From NCBI RefSeq assembly GCF_003594915.1, contig NZ_QZCS01000002.1:248001-312000 (forward strand): a DNA stretch of 64,000 nt, given 5' to 3'. A program made the translations under genes and the position numbers. This DNA is from Enterobacter chuandaensis (GTDB taxonomy: Bacteria > Pseudomonadota > Gammaproteobacteria > Enterobacterales > Enterobacteriaceae). Of this stretch, positions 1-7,951 are shown piece by piece; the first letter of the stretch is position 1, and every line of letters starts with the position of its first letter. A model generated the notes under the pieces. That model had not been told where the DNA came from. It made no database searches and was given only the letters and a program-made list of their open reading frames with translations.

Positions 1-483
1 GATAATCAGCAGGTCGATTTCGGGCATGCTCTCCGCGCGCCACGGGTACTCTCCCGCAAACGCTTTATTGAGGAACGAGAACGGCGCGGCGTAATTACCC
101 AGGACCGGGTCGATCAGGATGCGTTTTCCCGCCAGTTGCATATACCACGAGGAGTGGCCGAGCCACACCAGCGTATCCTGCTCCAGCGGCAGGCTGGCAA
201 GATCGGTTTTCACCAGCGGCAGCGGCTGTGCCGGGCGGGCATTTTCGGTTTTACGGGTCAGGAACTGCCACCACGCTACCAGCATATTTTGCTCACCGGT
301 GAAGCCCGGCGTCGGCAGCGTATTGTGGAACTTCCCGTCGCGATAGTGCGGGGAGGCTTCTACACCGGAGAGCTGCTCACCCTGCGGTGGCTGGCCAAAT
401 CCGGCGTTCAGAATAAAAGGTAAACTCGCAGCTGAAGCAATAATCATGACAAGCACCACGCAGATGAATAGAGGCTTTTTCAT
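1..483 (-). CDS. romA: RomA-like MBL-fold metallo-hydrolase (N-terminal 161 residues, cut by window edge)
   Basis: Only the first 161 codons are present; the gene runs off the left edge. The protein begins MKKPLFICVV with a hydrophobic N-terminal segment, compatible with a signal or anchor. It then shows WLGHSSWY followed by RILIDPVLG, the opening strands of the UlaG/NAPE-PLD branch of the metallo-beta-lactamase fold. The HxHxDH zinc motif would lie beyond the edge. In Enterobacter and Klebsiella, romA lies divergent from ramR and upstream of ramA, and that arrangement is seen here, so ramA is expected just left of the window. RomA is a RamA-locus protein of unclear biochemical role. Expression should be repressed by RamR through the operator at 538-557. 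The identification rests on fold motifs plus context. Confidence 0.85.
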   Translation of the reverse strand, partial: MKKPLFICVVLVMIIASAASLPFILNAGFGQPPQGEQLSGVEASPHYRDGKFHNTLPTPGFTGEQNMLVAWWQFLTRKTENARPAQPLPLVKTDLASLPLEQDTLVWLGHSSWYMQLAGKRILIDPVLGNYAAPFSFLNKAFAGEYPWRAESMPEIDLLII

Positions 484-537
484 TTCCTGACCCGAGTACG
501 CGACCCGTCCGATGGTTTACGCGGGTTGAACTTGATT

Positions 538-557
538 ATGAGTGAGTAAGCACTCAT
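538..557. promoter_or_regulatory. RamR operator between romA and ramR
   Basis: A perfect inverted repeat, ATGAGTG, six bases, CACTCAT, lies between the divergent romA and ramR starts. It matches the RamR site known from Salmonella in arm sequence and spacer length. It is 55 bases upstream of the romA start codon, where a bound dimer would block the romA-ramA promoter. Confidence 0.85.
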
Positions 558-674
558 TATTAGATATGATGAATATATCGTCAAGACGTTTTCGATCTTT
601 GACATTCCGCGTTGCAGCGGTATGAACCACATGCTTCAATACGTTTTTTTACAATTGACAAGGGGGAGAATTGA

Positions 675-1265
675 GTGGCACGTCCGAAGAGTGAAGATAA
701 AAAACAGGCCTTACTGGAAGCAGCAACCGCTGCGTTTGCGCAGTCAGGGATTGCGGCCTCAACGGCGCTCATTGCCCGGAACGCGGGCGTCGCTGAAGGC
801 ACTCTGTTTCGCTACTTTGCTACCAAAGACGATCTGCTGAATGCCCTCTACCTGCACCTGAAGCAGGATCTCTGCCACACCATGCTGACGAACCTCGATC
901 GCACCATCACCGAGCCAAAAGAGCATACCCGTAATATCTGGAACAGCTATGTGGACTGGGGCATTCGTCACCCTGTCGCACATGCGGCGATCCGCCAGAT
1001 TGGCGTCAGTGAAAAACTGAGTGCTGAAACGGAACAGGCAGTGAAAGAGATGTTCCCGGAACTCCATGAGCTGTGCCGCCGCTCGGTGCGTCCGGTGTTT
1101 ATGTCAGATGAATTTAAAACGTTTGGCGATGCGCTTTTCTTATCGCTGGCCGAAACCACCATGGAATTTGCCACCCGCGATCCGTCCCGCGCCGCTAATT
1201 TTAAAGCGCTGGGTTTTGAGGCCATGTGGCGCGGGCTTGCTCAGGAAGATAACGATGGACAGTAA
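675..1265 (+). CDS. ramR: TetR-family repressor RamR
   Basis: A 196-residue TetR-family regulator. The N-terminus [17 protein letters not shown] and the helix-turn-helix region around residues 25-48 ([18 protein letters not shown]) closely follow Salmonella RamR; the C-terminal two thirds form the ligand-binding dimer domain. RamR represses ramA, and with it AcrAB-TolC-dependent multidrug resistance, and releases DNA on binding bile acids or dyes. The start is GTG at 675, six bases after the ribosome site AGGGGGAG. The reading frame is intact, so no loss-of-function lesion is visible. ybdF follows with an 11-base overlap, suggesting co-transcription. The romA side carries the perfect operator at 538-557, so autoregulation is likely. 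Confidence 0.95.
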   Translation: MARPKSEDKKQALLEAATAAFAQSGIAASTALIARNAGVAEGTLFRYFATKDDLLNALYLHLKQDLCHTMLTNLDRTITEPKEHTRNIWNSYVDWGIRHPVAHAAIRQIGVSEKLSAETEQAVKEMFPELHELCRRSVRPVFMSDEFKTFGDALFLSLAETTMEFATRDPSRAANFKALGFEAMWRGLAQEDNDGQ

Positions 1266-1623
1266 ATCCCTGCAGGCGCACGCAAAACGCGTGGCGCTGG
1301 AGATGCCTTTCACCGAACACTGCTGGCCGTTCGGCCCGGAGTATGACGTGTTTAAAATCGGCGGGAAAATTTTTATGCTGATGGCCACTGCGCACGGACG
1401 CCCCCACGTAAGCCTGAAATCCGACCCGGAAAAATCTTTGTTAAACCAGCAGATTTACCGTGGCGTTGAACCGGGCTATCACCTCAATAAAAAGCACTGG
1501 ATTTCGCTCTACGGCACCGAGGACATCACGCCTGAACTGGTCACCGACCTGATCGCGGATTCGTGGAATCTGGTCGTCGATAAGCTACCGAAAAAAGATC
1601 AAAAGTGGATACGTCCGGCCTGA
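1255..1623 (+). CDS. ybdF: YbdF, MmcQ/YjbR-like family protein
   Basis: 122 residues, the same length as E. coli YbdF and alike along its whole length: the WPFGPE and [10 protein letters not shown] motifs near the N-terminus, [15 protein letters not shown] in the middle and KKHWISLY later. The MmcQ/YjbR fold resembles a DNA-binding cyc-like domain, but the molecular function is not known. The ATG lies inside the end of ramR, an 11-base overlap, which suggests translational coupling. nfsB follows about 120 bases downstream. The ramR-ybdF-nfsB neighbourhood matches that in Salmonella and Klebsiella. The start was chosen because the upstream in-frame extension is only the shadow of ramR. Confidence 0.9.
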   Translation: MDSKSLQAHAKRVALEMPFTEHCWPFGPEYDVFKIGGKIFMLMATAHGRPHVSLKSDPEKSLLNQQIYRGVEPGYHLNKKHWISLYGTEDITPELVTDLIADSWNLVVDKLPKKDQKWIRPA

Positions 1624-1657
1624 TTGTTCGTTTGTGCCGAACAGTATAACCGCTCGA

Positions 1658-1676
1658 ATCGCACTTATCTTTTGCC
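1658..1676 (+). promoter_or_regulatory. Possible marbox upstream of nfsB
   Basis: The sequence ATCGCACTTATCTTTTGCC lies 68-86 bases before the nfsB start. It has the GCAC half of the MarA/SoxS/Rob/RamA site, but the second half matches poorly. nfsB is a known member of this regulon in E. coli, which is the main reason to note it. Weak evidence. Confidence 0.25.
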
Positions 1677-1743
1677 GCTTCGCGCGGTAATCTGCTCTCC
1701 TTTCGCGCCCGCGCACGGGCGAATTTCATCACCAGGAGTTGTT

Positions 1744-2397
1744 ATGGATATCATTTCTGTCGCCCTGAAACGCCACTCCACCAAGGCGTTCGACCCAACC
1801 AAAAAACTGACTGCTGAAGAAGCAGAGAAAATCAAAACCCTGCTGCAGTACAGCCCGTCCAGCACCAACTCCCAGCCGTGGCACTTCATTGTAGCCAGCA
1901 CCGAGGAAGGGAAAGCGCGCGTGGCGAAATCCGCTGCGGACACTTACGTCTTCAACGAACGCAAAATGCTGGATGCTTCTCACGTGGTGGTGTTCTGCGC
2001 GAAAACCGCGATGGACGATGCATGGCTTGAGCGCGTTGTCGACCAGGAAGAAGCCGATGGCCGTTTCAACACCCCGGAAGCCAAAGCCGCGAACCATAAG
2101 GGCCGCACCTACTTCGCCGACATGCACCGCGTGGATCTGAAAGATGACGACCAGTGGATGGCGAAACAGGTTTACCTGAACGTCGGCAACTTCCTGCTGG
2201 GCGTGGGCGCGATGGGTCTGGACGCCGTGCCAATCGAAGGTTTCGACGCCGCTATTCTCGACGAAGAGTTTGGTCTGAAAGAGAAAGGCTTTACCAGCCT
2301 GGTGGTGGTCCCGGTTGGGCACCACAGCGTGGAAGATTTTAACGCCACGCTGCCGAAGTCCCGCCTGCCGCTGAGCACGATTGTGACCGAGTGCTGA
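1744..2397 (+). CDS. nfsB: Oxygen-insensitive NAD(P)H nitroreductase NfsB
   Basis: 217 residues from the ATG at 1744, which follows AGGAG at 1734-1738. The sequence reads almost exactly as the E. cloacae nitroreductase (NR) of the structural literature: [17 protein letters not shown] at the start, then the FMN-contacting [13 protein letters not shown] segment. The enzyme is a cytosolic FMN homodimer that reduces nitroaromatics, quinones and flavins by two electrons with NAD(P)H, and it activates nitrofurans. An upstream in-frame extension exists but lacks homology. A rho-independent terminator follows at 2403-2433. This gene is a main pointer to the E. cloacae complex. Confidence 0.97.
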   Translation: MDIISVALKRHSTKAFDPTKKLTAEEAEKIKTLLQYSPSSTNSQPWHFIVASTEEGKARVAKSAADTYVFNERKMLDASHVVVFCAKTAMDDAWLERVVDQEEADGRFNTPEAKAANHKGRTYFADMHRVDLKDDDQWMAKQVYLNVGNFLLGVGAMGLDAVPIEGFDAAILDEEFGLKEKGFTSLVVVPVGHHSVEDFNATLPKSRLPLSTIVTEC

Positions 2398-2402
2398 TTT
2401 TG

Positions 2403-2433
2403 ACGGGCCGCTGCGTGCGGCCCGTTACGTTTT
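2403..2433 (+). terminator. Terminator after nfsB
   Basis: The nine-base arms ACGGGCCGC and GCGGCCCGT flank a five-base loop, followed by a short T-rich stretch (TTACGTTTT). The stem overlaps the last codons and stop of the convergent gene at 2425, so it may serve both directions. Confidence 0.75.
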
Positions 2434-3027
2434 ACTGATGACCAGCCTGCGATGCGGATGGACATCGCGATCGTTGCCCCAGGCAAAGGCAATCCAACGC
2501 TCTTCCAGCTCAGCGTAAGAGTTTACGGGCGTTAACGTCCATGCTTCTCCCACCGTACCGTCTGCCACGCTTATGCGATAGTTCATGGTAAACGCCCAGT
2601 CGATCATGCGCAGCCAGAACCGCTGTCCGTCTCCCGTTTGCTCGCTATCCGAAACAACAATGTCGTATTCGCTTAACAGCCACTGGAAAAATAATTGCGG
2701 TAATCCGCTTATCACGCGTTCGTGGACGGCGCGTGGCGTACGCCACACCATCACCTGCGTAGCAGCACCGTGGGGAAAGGTAATTTCTTTATGAAACTCA
2801 AGCTTGACGGCATAGGCCGTATACGGCTTACCGTCGTCGGTAGTCACGAGACGGTATTCGTCGCCATAACGGGATTTTAAGAGCCGGTAGCCGACAGGCA
2901 GCAAAAAACCCGGCAGATGAAAATCCACCGTACCCCGCGCCAGAAACGCTTCGGTATGTTCGACGTTTCGGGAGATAAGGCCGAGTTTTTGGCTGAAGTC
3001 AGCGGAATCAATCATCAGTGGCGACAT
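2425..3027 (-). CDS. Unrecognised accessory protein, about 200 residues
   Basis: I do not recognise this protein. From the ATG at 3027 (MSPLMIDSADFSQ) it is 200 residues; a longer in-frame start at 3066 adds 13 residues and has no better ribosome site. It is soluble-looking, with no signal peptide or membrane span, and rich in aromatic residues, notably the stretches LPQLFFQWLLSEYD and FWLRMIDWAFTMNYR. The C-terminus is basic (HPHRRLVISKT). Its base composition looks a little lower in GC than its neighbours. It is convergent with nfsB and lies in an interval that in E. coli holds no such gene, so it is probably acquired. Confidence 0.6.
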   Translation of the reverse strand: MSPLMIDSADFSQKLGLISRNVEHTEAFLARGTVDFHLPGFLLPVGYRLLKSRYGDEYRLVTTDDGKPYTAYAVKLEFHKEITFPHGAATQVMVWRTPRAVHERVISGLPQLFFQWLLSEYDIVVSDSEQTGDGQRFWLRMIDWAFTMNYRISVADGTVGEAWTLTPVNSYAELEERWIAFAWGNDRDVHPHRRLVISKT

Positions 3028-3180
3028 CGGTGGTTTCTCATTCCGTGAGTATAAACGACTTAACATCTCATCGAAATGATGTCGATTCAGTCGGTTGGTT
3101 TAATTTAAACCTCACCTTATACCTGTCTCATCGACTTAGCAGTATCGGCAGTGATTCCCTGAAAGCGCCTCGCAAAAAAC

Positions 3181-4050
3181 CTACTTCCCCTGCTCCGCCA
3201 GCCATTCCATTGCCCTCTCCCCCGCCTCATCCACCGGGAGATAGACCAGCAACCTCGAGCCGTTTCGCGGTGCGGAGTACCAGTACATCTGCTGCAGCGT
3301 AAAATCCCCCAGCTCGGGATGGGTAAACAGCTTGAGCTGGTTCTCCACGCCGCGCACGTCGTTGCGCTGGTGCCACAGGGTTTTGAACTCTTCAGACACC
3401 GCAAAGAAGCGCGCCAGTTTCGCTTCCCACAGCGGGTCACCCCGGTGCTCCGCCATTGCCGCGCGGAAATAGGAAACGAAAATCGGCAGCACGTCGTCAC
3501 GCTTGCCGAGCCGCGCGCGCCACGCTGGGTGGGTGAGGAACAGGTAAATACAGTTGCGGTCTTCCGGCGGGATGTCAATGAAATCAACGCCCATCAGATG
3601 CCCGAAGCTGTCGTTCCAAGCCACGATATCGAAATTGGGCTTCTGGATGCTGGCGGGTTTAGGCAACAAAGTATCGAGCAGGCGACGGGTGCCTTCGCTG
3701 ATGCCCTCGCAGCAGACCGCCTGCGGCGCTTCTCCCGGCGGCAGGCCAGCGAGCACGAAAAGATGCCGGGCCTCGGTTGGCGTGCACTGCAGCGCTTTCG
3801 CGATGGCGGCCATCACCGCGCTGGACGGGTTGACGTCCCTGCCCTGCTCCAGCCAGGTGTACCAGGTCACGCCGACGTCCGCGAGCATCGCCACCTCTTC
3901 CCGGCGCAGCCCAGGCGTGCGGCGGCGACCGCTGCGCGGCAGGCCGAGACGCTGCGGATCGAGGCTTTCACGGCGTGCGCGCAAAAATGCCCCCAGCTGT
4001 TTTCGGGTGTCATCCTGAAGTGAGGTGACGGGTTCAGACATCAAGGCCAT
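3181..4050 (-). CDS. XRE-type regulator with MmyB-like ligand domain
   Basis: 289 residues. A Cro/C1-type helix-turn-helix occupies roughly residues 15-75, with the family signature GLRREEVAMLADVGVTWY followed by LEQGRD. The remainder (about 105-285) has the PAS-like MmyB ligand-binding architecture, including NFDIVAWNDSF. Such regulators respond to small hydrophobic ligands and usually control an adjacent enzyme or transporter gene. The start at 4050 follows AGGGGG at a good distance. It is divergent from the MFS exporter at 4158, and the 107-base gap holds two perfect inverted repeats, so control of both genes is likely. The ligand is unknown. Confidence 0.85.
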   Translation of the reverse strand: MALMSEPVTSLQDDTRKQLGAFLRARRESLDPQRLGLPRSGRRRTPGLRREEVAMLADVGVTWYTWLEQGRDVNPSSAVMAAIAKALQCTPTEARHLFVLAGLPPGEAPQAVCCEGISEGTRRLLDTLLPKPASIQKPNFDIVAWNDSFGHLMGVDFIDIPPEDRNCIYLFLTHPAWRARLGKRDDVLPIFVSYFRAAMAEHRGDPLWEAKLARFFAVSEEFKTLWHQRNDVRGVENQLKLFTHPELGDFTLQQMYWYSAPRNGSRLLVYLPVDEAGERAMEWLAEQGK

Positions 4051-4074
4051 AAATCCCCCTGCATGGTAGTGCCA

Positions 4075-4100
4075 GTACCAGTATAAGCAAGAACTGGTAC
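4075..4100. promoter_or_regulatory. Inverted repeat operator candidate 1
   Basis: Perfect eight-base arms GTACCAGT and ACTGGTAC are separated by ten bases. The repeat lies just upstream of the regulator start, between it and the divergent exporter. Its centre is 34 bases from that of the second repeat, about three helical turns. Confidence 0.65.
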
Positions 4101-4106
4101 CCGTTT

Positions 4107-4136
4107 ATCAGATGGTTGATGCTACGACCATCTGAT
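4107..4136. promoter_or_regulatory. Inverted repeat operator candidate 2
   Basis: Perfect ten-base arms ATCAGATGGT and ACCATCTGAT are separated by ten bases. It lies 22 bases before the MFS gene start. It has the same ten-base spacer as the first repeat but unrelated arm sequence, so it could bind a different protein or act as an mRNA leader hairpin. Confidence 0.6.
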
Positions 4137-4157
4137 GAATGACGCAATGGAGTTCCC

Positions 4158-5594
4158 ATGAATACGTCTGTTGTTTCACCGGGCCGCGCAGGCCTGATAT
4201 TGCTGTTAACCGGCCAGATGCTGCCGCTGATTGATACCTCCATCACCAACGTGGCGCTGGATTCCATCACCCACTCACTGCATGCCAGCGCCACCGAGCT
4301 GGAACTGATTGTCGCCCTCTACGGCGTGGCCTTCGCCGTCTGTCTGGCGCTCGGCAGTAAGCTGGGGGATAACTTCGGTCGCCGCCGCCTGTTTATGTGG
4401 GGCGTAGCGAGTTTTGGTCTGGCCTCGCTGCTGTGCGGCATGGCGGGCAACATTGAGCAACTGCTGGCAGCGCGCATCGTTCAGGGCGCGGGGGCTGCGC
4501 TCATCATGCCGCAGATCCTTGCCACGCTGCACGTCACGTTAAAAGGGACCGCTCATGCGAAAGCCATTAGCCTGTTCGGCGGCATCGGCGGAATTGCGTT
4601 TATCGTCGGCCAGATGGGAGGCGGCTGGCTGGTGTCGGCGGATATCGCCGGGCTGGGCTGGCGTAACGCCTTCTTTATTAACGTGCCGATTTGTCTGATG
4701 GTGCTGGCGCTGAGCCGTCGCTACGTGCCGGAAACCCGCCGCGATACCCCGTCACGTATCGACTGGACCGGCACCGTGCTGCTGGCGATCGTTCTCTGCT
4801 GCCTGCTGTTCCCGATGGCGCTCGGCCCACAGTGGCACTGGTCGTGGCCGCTGAAGGCCGCGCTGGTGGCCATTATTCCACTGGCATATTTAATGGTGCT
4901 GAACGCGCGCAAAAAAGAACGTGAAGATGCGCACCCGCTGATCCCGCCGCGTCTGATGCAGCTCAACAGCATCCGTTTTGGCGTGCTGATCGCGATGCTC
5001 TTTTTCAGCGTCTGGTCCGGGTTTATGTTCTGCATGGCGCTGACAATGCAGACCGGCCTGGGGATGGCGCCGTGGCAGTCCGGGAACAGCTTTATCGCCC
5101 TGGGCGTGACCTACTTTATTTCCGCGTGGTTCGCGCCGCGCCTGATTGCCCGCTACAGCACCAGCACCATTCTGCTGACGGGACTGGCGATCCAGATTAT
5201 CGGCCTGCTGGCGCTCATCGCGACGTTCCGGATTTGGGGCGTGTACAACACCGCGCTGACGCTGGCCCCGGCGACCGGGCTGGTCGGTTACGGGCAGGCG
5301 CTGATTGTGAACAGCTTCTACCGCATAGGGATGCGCGATATTCAGCCTGATGACGCGGGAGCCGCGAGCGCCATTCTCAGCACGCTGCAGCAGGCTGCGC
5401 TGGGGCTTGGCCCCGCCATTTTCGGCGCGATTTTGCTGCACGGGCTGCAAAATTATCATGGGGATTATACGCAGGCGATCAACCTCTTCCTGGCGGTGGA
5501 AACGGGCCTGATGGTTATTCTGGCGCTGGCGACGCTGCGCATGCGTCATCGTCTCTGCCTGCCGGTAGTGAAGGTCTGTGAGGCCGCCAAATAA
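4158..5594 (+). CDS. MFS drug-type exporter (DHA2/EmrB-QacA-like)
   Basis: 478 residues and predominantly hydrophobic, consistent with 14 membrane segments. The first helix contains LPLIDTSITNVAL, the proton-drug antiporter motif D1 of the 14-TM family. Motif A appears as GSKLGDNFGRRRLF, and an RIVQGAGAALIMPQ stretch matches motif B. The family exports drugs, dyes or metabolites from cytoplasm to periplasm using the proton gradient. The start follows GGAG at 4149. It is divergent from the MmyB-type regulator, which is probably its repressor. The substrate cannot be read from sequence. A 65-base gap separates it from ybdG. Confidence 0.85.
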   Translation: MNTSVVSPGRAGLILLLTGQMLPLIDTSITNVALDSITHSLHASATELELIVALYGVAFAVCLALGSKLGDNFGRRRLFMWGVASFGLASLLCGMAGNIEQLLAARIVQGAGAALIMPQILATLHVTLKGTAHAKAISLFGGIGGIAFIVGQMGGGWLVSADIAGLGWRNAFFINVPICLMVLALSRRYVPETRRDTPSRIDWTGTVLLAIVLCCLLFPMALGPQWHWSWPLKAALVAIIPLAYLMVLNARKKEREDAHPLIPPRLMQLNSIRFGVLIAMLFFSVWSGFMFCMALTMQTGLGMAPWQSGNSFIALGVTYFISAWFAPRLIARYSTSTILLTGLAIQIIGLLALIATFRIWGVYNTALTLAPATGLVGYGQALIVNSFYRIGMRDIQPDDAGAASAILSTLQQAALGLGPAIFGAILLHGLQNYHGDYTQAINLFLAVETGLMVILALATLRMRHRLCLPVVKVCEAAK

Positions 5595-5659
5595 CCCTGT
5601 GAATTTGCATAATAGATCCGCAGCCGCCATTATGGGGCTGCATCAATACAGGAGACGTT

Positions 5660-6904
5660 ATGCAGGAATTAATTGCTCAGGTTGAAGAGTTAGGGATTGA
5701 AATTAATCACACCACCTCTTTAGTGATTATCTTTGGTATTATTTTTCTTACTGCCCTCATCGTTCATTTTATTCTTCATAAAGTAGTGCTTCGCGCGTTC
5801 GAGAAGCGCGCGCAGGCCAGCAGCCATTTATGGCTGCAGATCATTACCCAGAATAAGTTATTTCACCGTCTGGCCTTTACCCTGCAGGGGATAATCGTCA
5901 ACGTTCAGGCGGTTCTGTGGCTGCAAAAAGGCAGTGAAGCCGCGGAAATGCTCACCACCTGCGCGAAGCTGTGGGTGATGGTGTATGCCCTGCTCTCCTT
6001 CTTCTCGCTGCTGGACGTGATTTTCAATCTGTCGCAGAAAATGGCCACCGCGTCGCAGCTGCCGCTGAAGGGGATCTTCCAGGGCATCAAGCTGGTGAGC
6101 GCCATTCTGGTAGGGATTTTGATTATCTCCCTGCTGATCGGCCAGTCCCCGGCGATTCTCATAAGCGGTCTGGGCGCCATGGCCGCCGTGCTGATGCTGG
6201 TCTTTAAAGACCCGATACTCGGGCTGGTGGCGGGGATTCAGCTTTCCGCCAACGATATGCTCAAGCTCGGCGACTGGCTGGAGATGCCAAAATACGGCGC
6301 TAACGGTACGGTGACGGACATCGGCCTGACCACCGTGAAGGTGCGCAACTTCGATAACACCATCACCACCATCCCGACGTGGGCGCTGGTCTCCGATGCC
6401 TTTATCAACTGGAGCGGGATGTCTGCCTCCGGCGGGCGACGCATTAAGCGCAGCCTGAATATCGACACCACCAGCATTCATTTTCTCGACGAGCAGGAGC
6501 AGCAGAAGCTGATCCAGGCGAAGCTGCTGAAGCCTTATCTGGCCGCCCGACATGAGGAAATTAACCTGTGGAACCAGCAGAACGGTGAGGGAGAATCGGT
6601 ATTAAACCTGCGCAAGATGACCAATATTGGCACCTTCCGCGCCTACCTGAATGAATATTTGCGCAACCACCCGCGCATTCGCAAGGATATGACGTTAATG
6701 GTGCGCCAGCTCGCGCCGGATGCCAACGGGCTGCCGATTGAAATATACGCCTTCACCAACACGGTGATCTGGGCGGAATATGAAGAAATACAGGCGGATA
6801 TTTTCGACCATATTTTTGCGGTGGTGGATGAATTTGGTCTGCGTATTCACCAGTCGCCAACCGGGAACGATATTCGCTCCTTGGCGGGCGTTATCGCGAA
6901 ATAA
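5660..6904 (+). CDS. ybdG: Mechanosensitive channel YbdG (MscM)
   Basis: 414 residues, within one residue of E. coli YbdG. There are N-terminal membrane helices (about 20-180), then the MscS core with the pore-lining glycine/alanine-rich helix ([20 protein letters not shown], about 165-185), and the beta domain containing [15 protein letters not shown]. YbdG is an inner-membrane channel of miniconductance that opens under osmotic downshock. The start follows AGGAG at 5650-5654. Its stop codon directly abuts the stop of the convergent LacI-family gene. ybdG separates two accessory blocks; in E. coli it lies directly between nfsB and pheP. Confidence 0.95.
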   Translation: MQELIAQVEELGIEINHTTSLVIIFGIIFLTALIVHFILHKVVLRAFEKRAQASSHLWLQIITQNKLFHRLAFTLQGIIVNVQAVLWLQKGSEAAEMLTTCAKLWVMVYALLSFFSLLDVIFNLSQKMATASQLPLKGIFQGIKLVSAILVGILIISLLIGQSPAILISGLGAMAAVLMLVFKDPILGLVAGIQLSANDMLKLGDWLEMPKYGANGTVTDIGLTTVKVRNFDNTITTIPTWALVSDAFINWSGMSASGGRRIKRSLNIDTTSIHFLDEQEQQKLIQAKLLKPYLAARHEEINLWNQQNGEGESVLNLRKMTNIGTFRAYLNEYLRNHPRIRKDMTLMVRQLAPDANGLPIEIYAFTNTVIWAEYEEIQADIFDHIFAVVDEFGLRIHQSPTGNDIRSLAGVIAK

Positions 6905-7876
6905 TCAGGTGCTGGCGCGGGAAATAAAGCGCCAGTCCATCATGACCCTTTCCGTGGGCGCATCCGGGTTGTCGATCTTATTTAACAGCAAATCGACCGC
7001 CTTGCGCCCGATATCCCGCGACGGCTGCTCAATGGTGGTCAGCGAAATCATGTCCGCCAGTTCGGTGCCGTCAAAACCGACAACCGCAATATCCTCCGGC
7101 ACGCGTAGCCCGGCCTGCTGAATGGCGCGCAGCGCGCCCGCCGCCAGGGTATCGGAAACGGCAAACACCGCGTCCGGTGGATTCTCTTTCAGTAGATTTT
7201 GCATCGCGACCATCCCGGCGCGCGAGCTGAGATCGCTCGCGTATTCCACCGCCTGATACTCCAGACCCTTCAGGTGGATCACGCTCTTGTAGCCGCGCTC
7301 GCGCAGACGGGCATATTTGTAGCTGAGATCGTGGTTGATCATCGCGATGCGTTTGTGGCCGCCGTCGGCCAGCTGGCTGACCGCGTGTTGTGAAGCGTCC
7401 ACATCATTGATGCCAACGCAGGAGACCGCGCCCGCATCGGCGTATTCGGCGCACTGCACCCACGGCGCGTTGCCAATTAGCGCGGCCAGTTCTGGCAGCT
7501 TCGAGAAGGCGTCCATGGTGATAATGCCGTCGACGATTTTGCCGGAGAGCAGGCTCAAGCCCGAGCGGGAGCGCTCGATATCCGATCCGGAGTTGCAGAG
7601 CAGAATGCGGTAGCCGTTTTTCTCGGCCTCTTCTTCAATGCCCTTCACAACCTCGGCGCAAAACGGGTTAGCGATGTTCGACACCATCACCAGGATCATA
7701 TAGCTGCGGGCGGTGCGCAACTGACGGGCCAACAGGTTCGGCTGGTAGTTGCTCTCCTGGATCGCCTGCAGGACGCGCTCGCGGTTTTTCGCCTTCACGG
7801 TGTCGCTGTTGTTGAGCACGCGGGAAACCGTCGCCACGGAGACCCCGGCAAGCTGAGCGATTTTCTGAATTGACAT
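6905..7876 (-). CDS. LacI-family repressor of the adjacent carbohydrate operon
   Basis: 323 residues. The N-terminal helix-turn-helix is IAQLAGVSVATVSRVLNN (about residues 6-23), followed by a hinge ending near LARQLRTARS and a periplasmic-binding-protein-like sensor domain with the VVGFDGTELADM signature near the C-terminus. It is the last gene of an operon starting at 11363, separated from the dehydrogenase by a hairpin terminator at 7917-7948. Two identical LacI-type palindromes precede the operon, so self-limited negative control is likely. The inducer is presumably the transported sugar or a product of it. Not a recognised named repressor. Confidence 0.88.
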   Translation of the reverse strand: MSIQKIAQLAGVSVATVSRVLNNSDTVKAKNRERVLQAIQESNYQPNLLARQLRTARSYMILVMVSNIANPFCAEVVKGIEEEAEKNGYRILLCNSGSDIERSRSGLSLLSGKIVDGIITMDAFSKLPELAALIGNAPWVQCAEYADAGAVSCVGINDVDASQHAVSQLADGGHKRIAMINHDLSYKYARLRERGYKSVIHLKGLEYQAVEYASDLSSRAGMVAMQNLLKENPPDAVFAVSDTLAAGALRAIQQAGLRVPEDIAVVGFDGTELADMISLTTIEQPSRDIGRKAVDLLLNKIDNPDAPTERVMMDWRFISRAST

Positions 7877-7916
7877 AGCGACGACACATCCTGCGGTTAG
7901 CGTTTTGTGCAGGCTA

Positions 7917-7948
7917 CCATAAAATGGTTGCCCGGCGAACCGGGCAAC
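7917..7948 (-). terminator. Intra-operon hairpin before the lacI-type gene
   Basis: Nine-base perfect arms GTTGCCCGG and CCGGGCAAC surround a four-base loop. On the minus strand they are followed by CATTTTAT. It lies just past the dehydrogenase stop and probably attenuates read-through into the repressor gene. Confidence 0.65.
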
Positions 7949-7951
7949 GCG

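Noticed and set aside
6912..6935. Inverted repeat CTGGCGC/GCGCCAG at the ybdG-lacI junction as terminator
   Set aside because: It lies inside the LacI-family coding sequence and has no T-run on either side.
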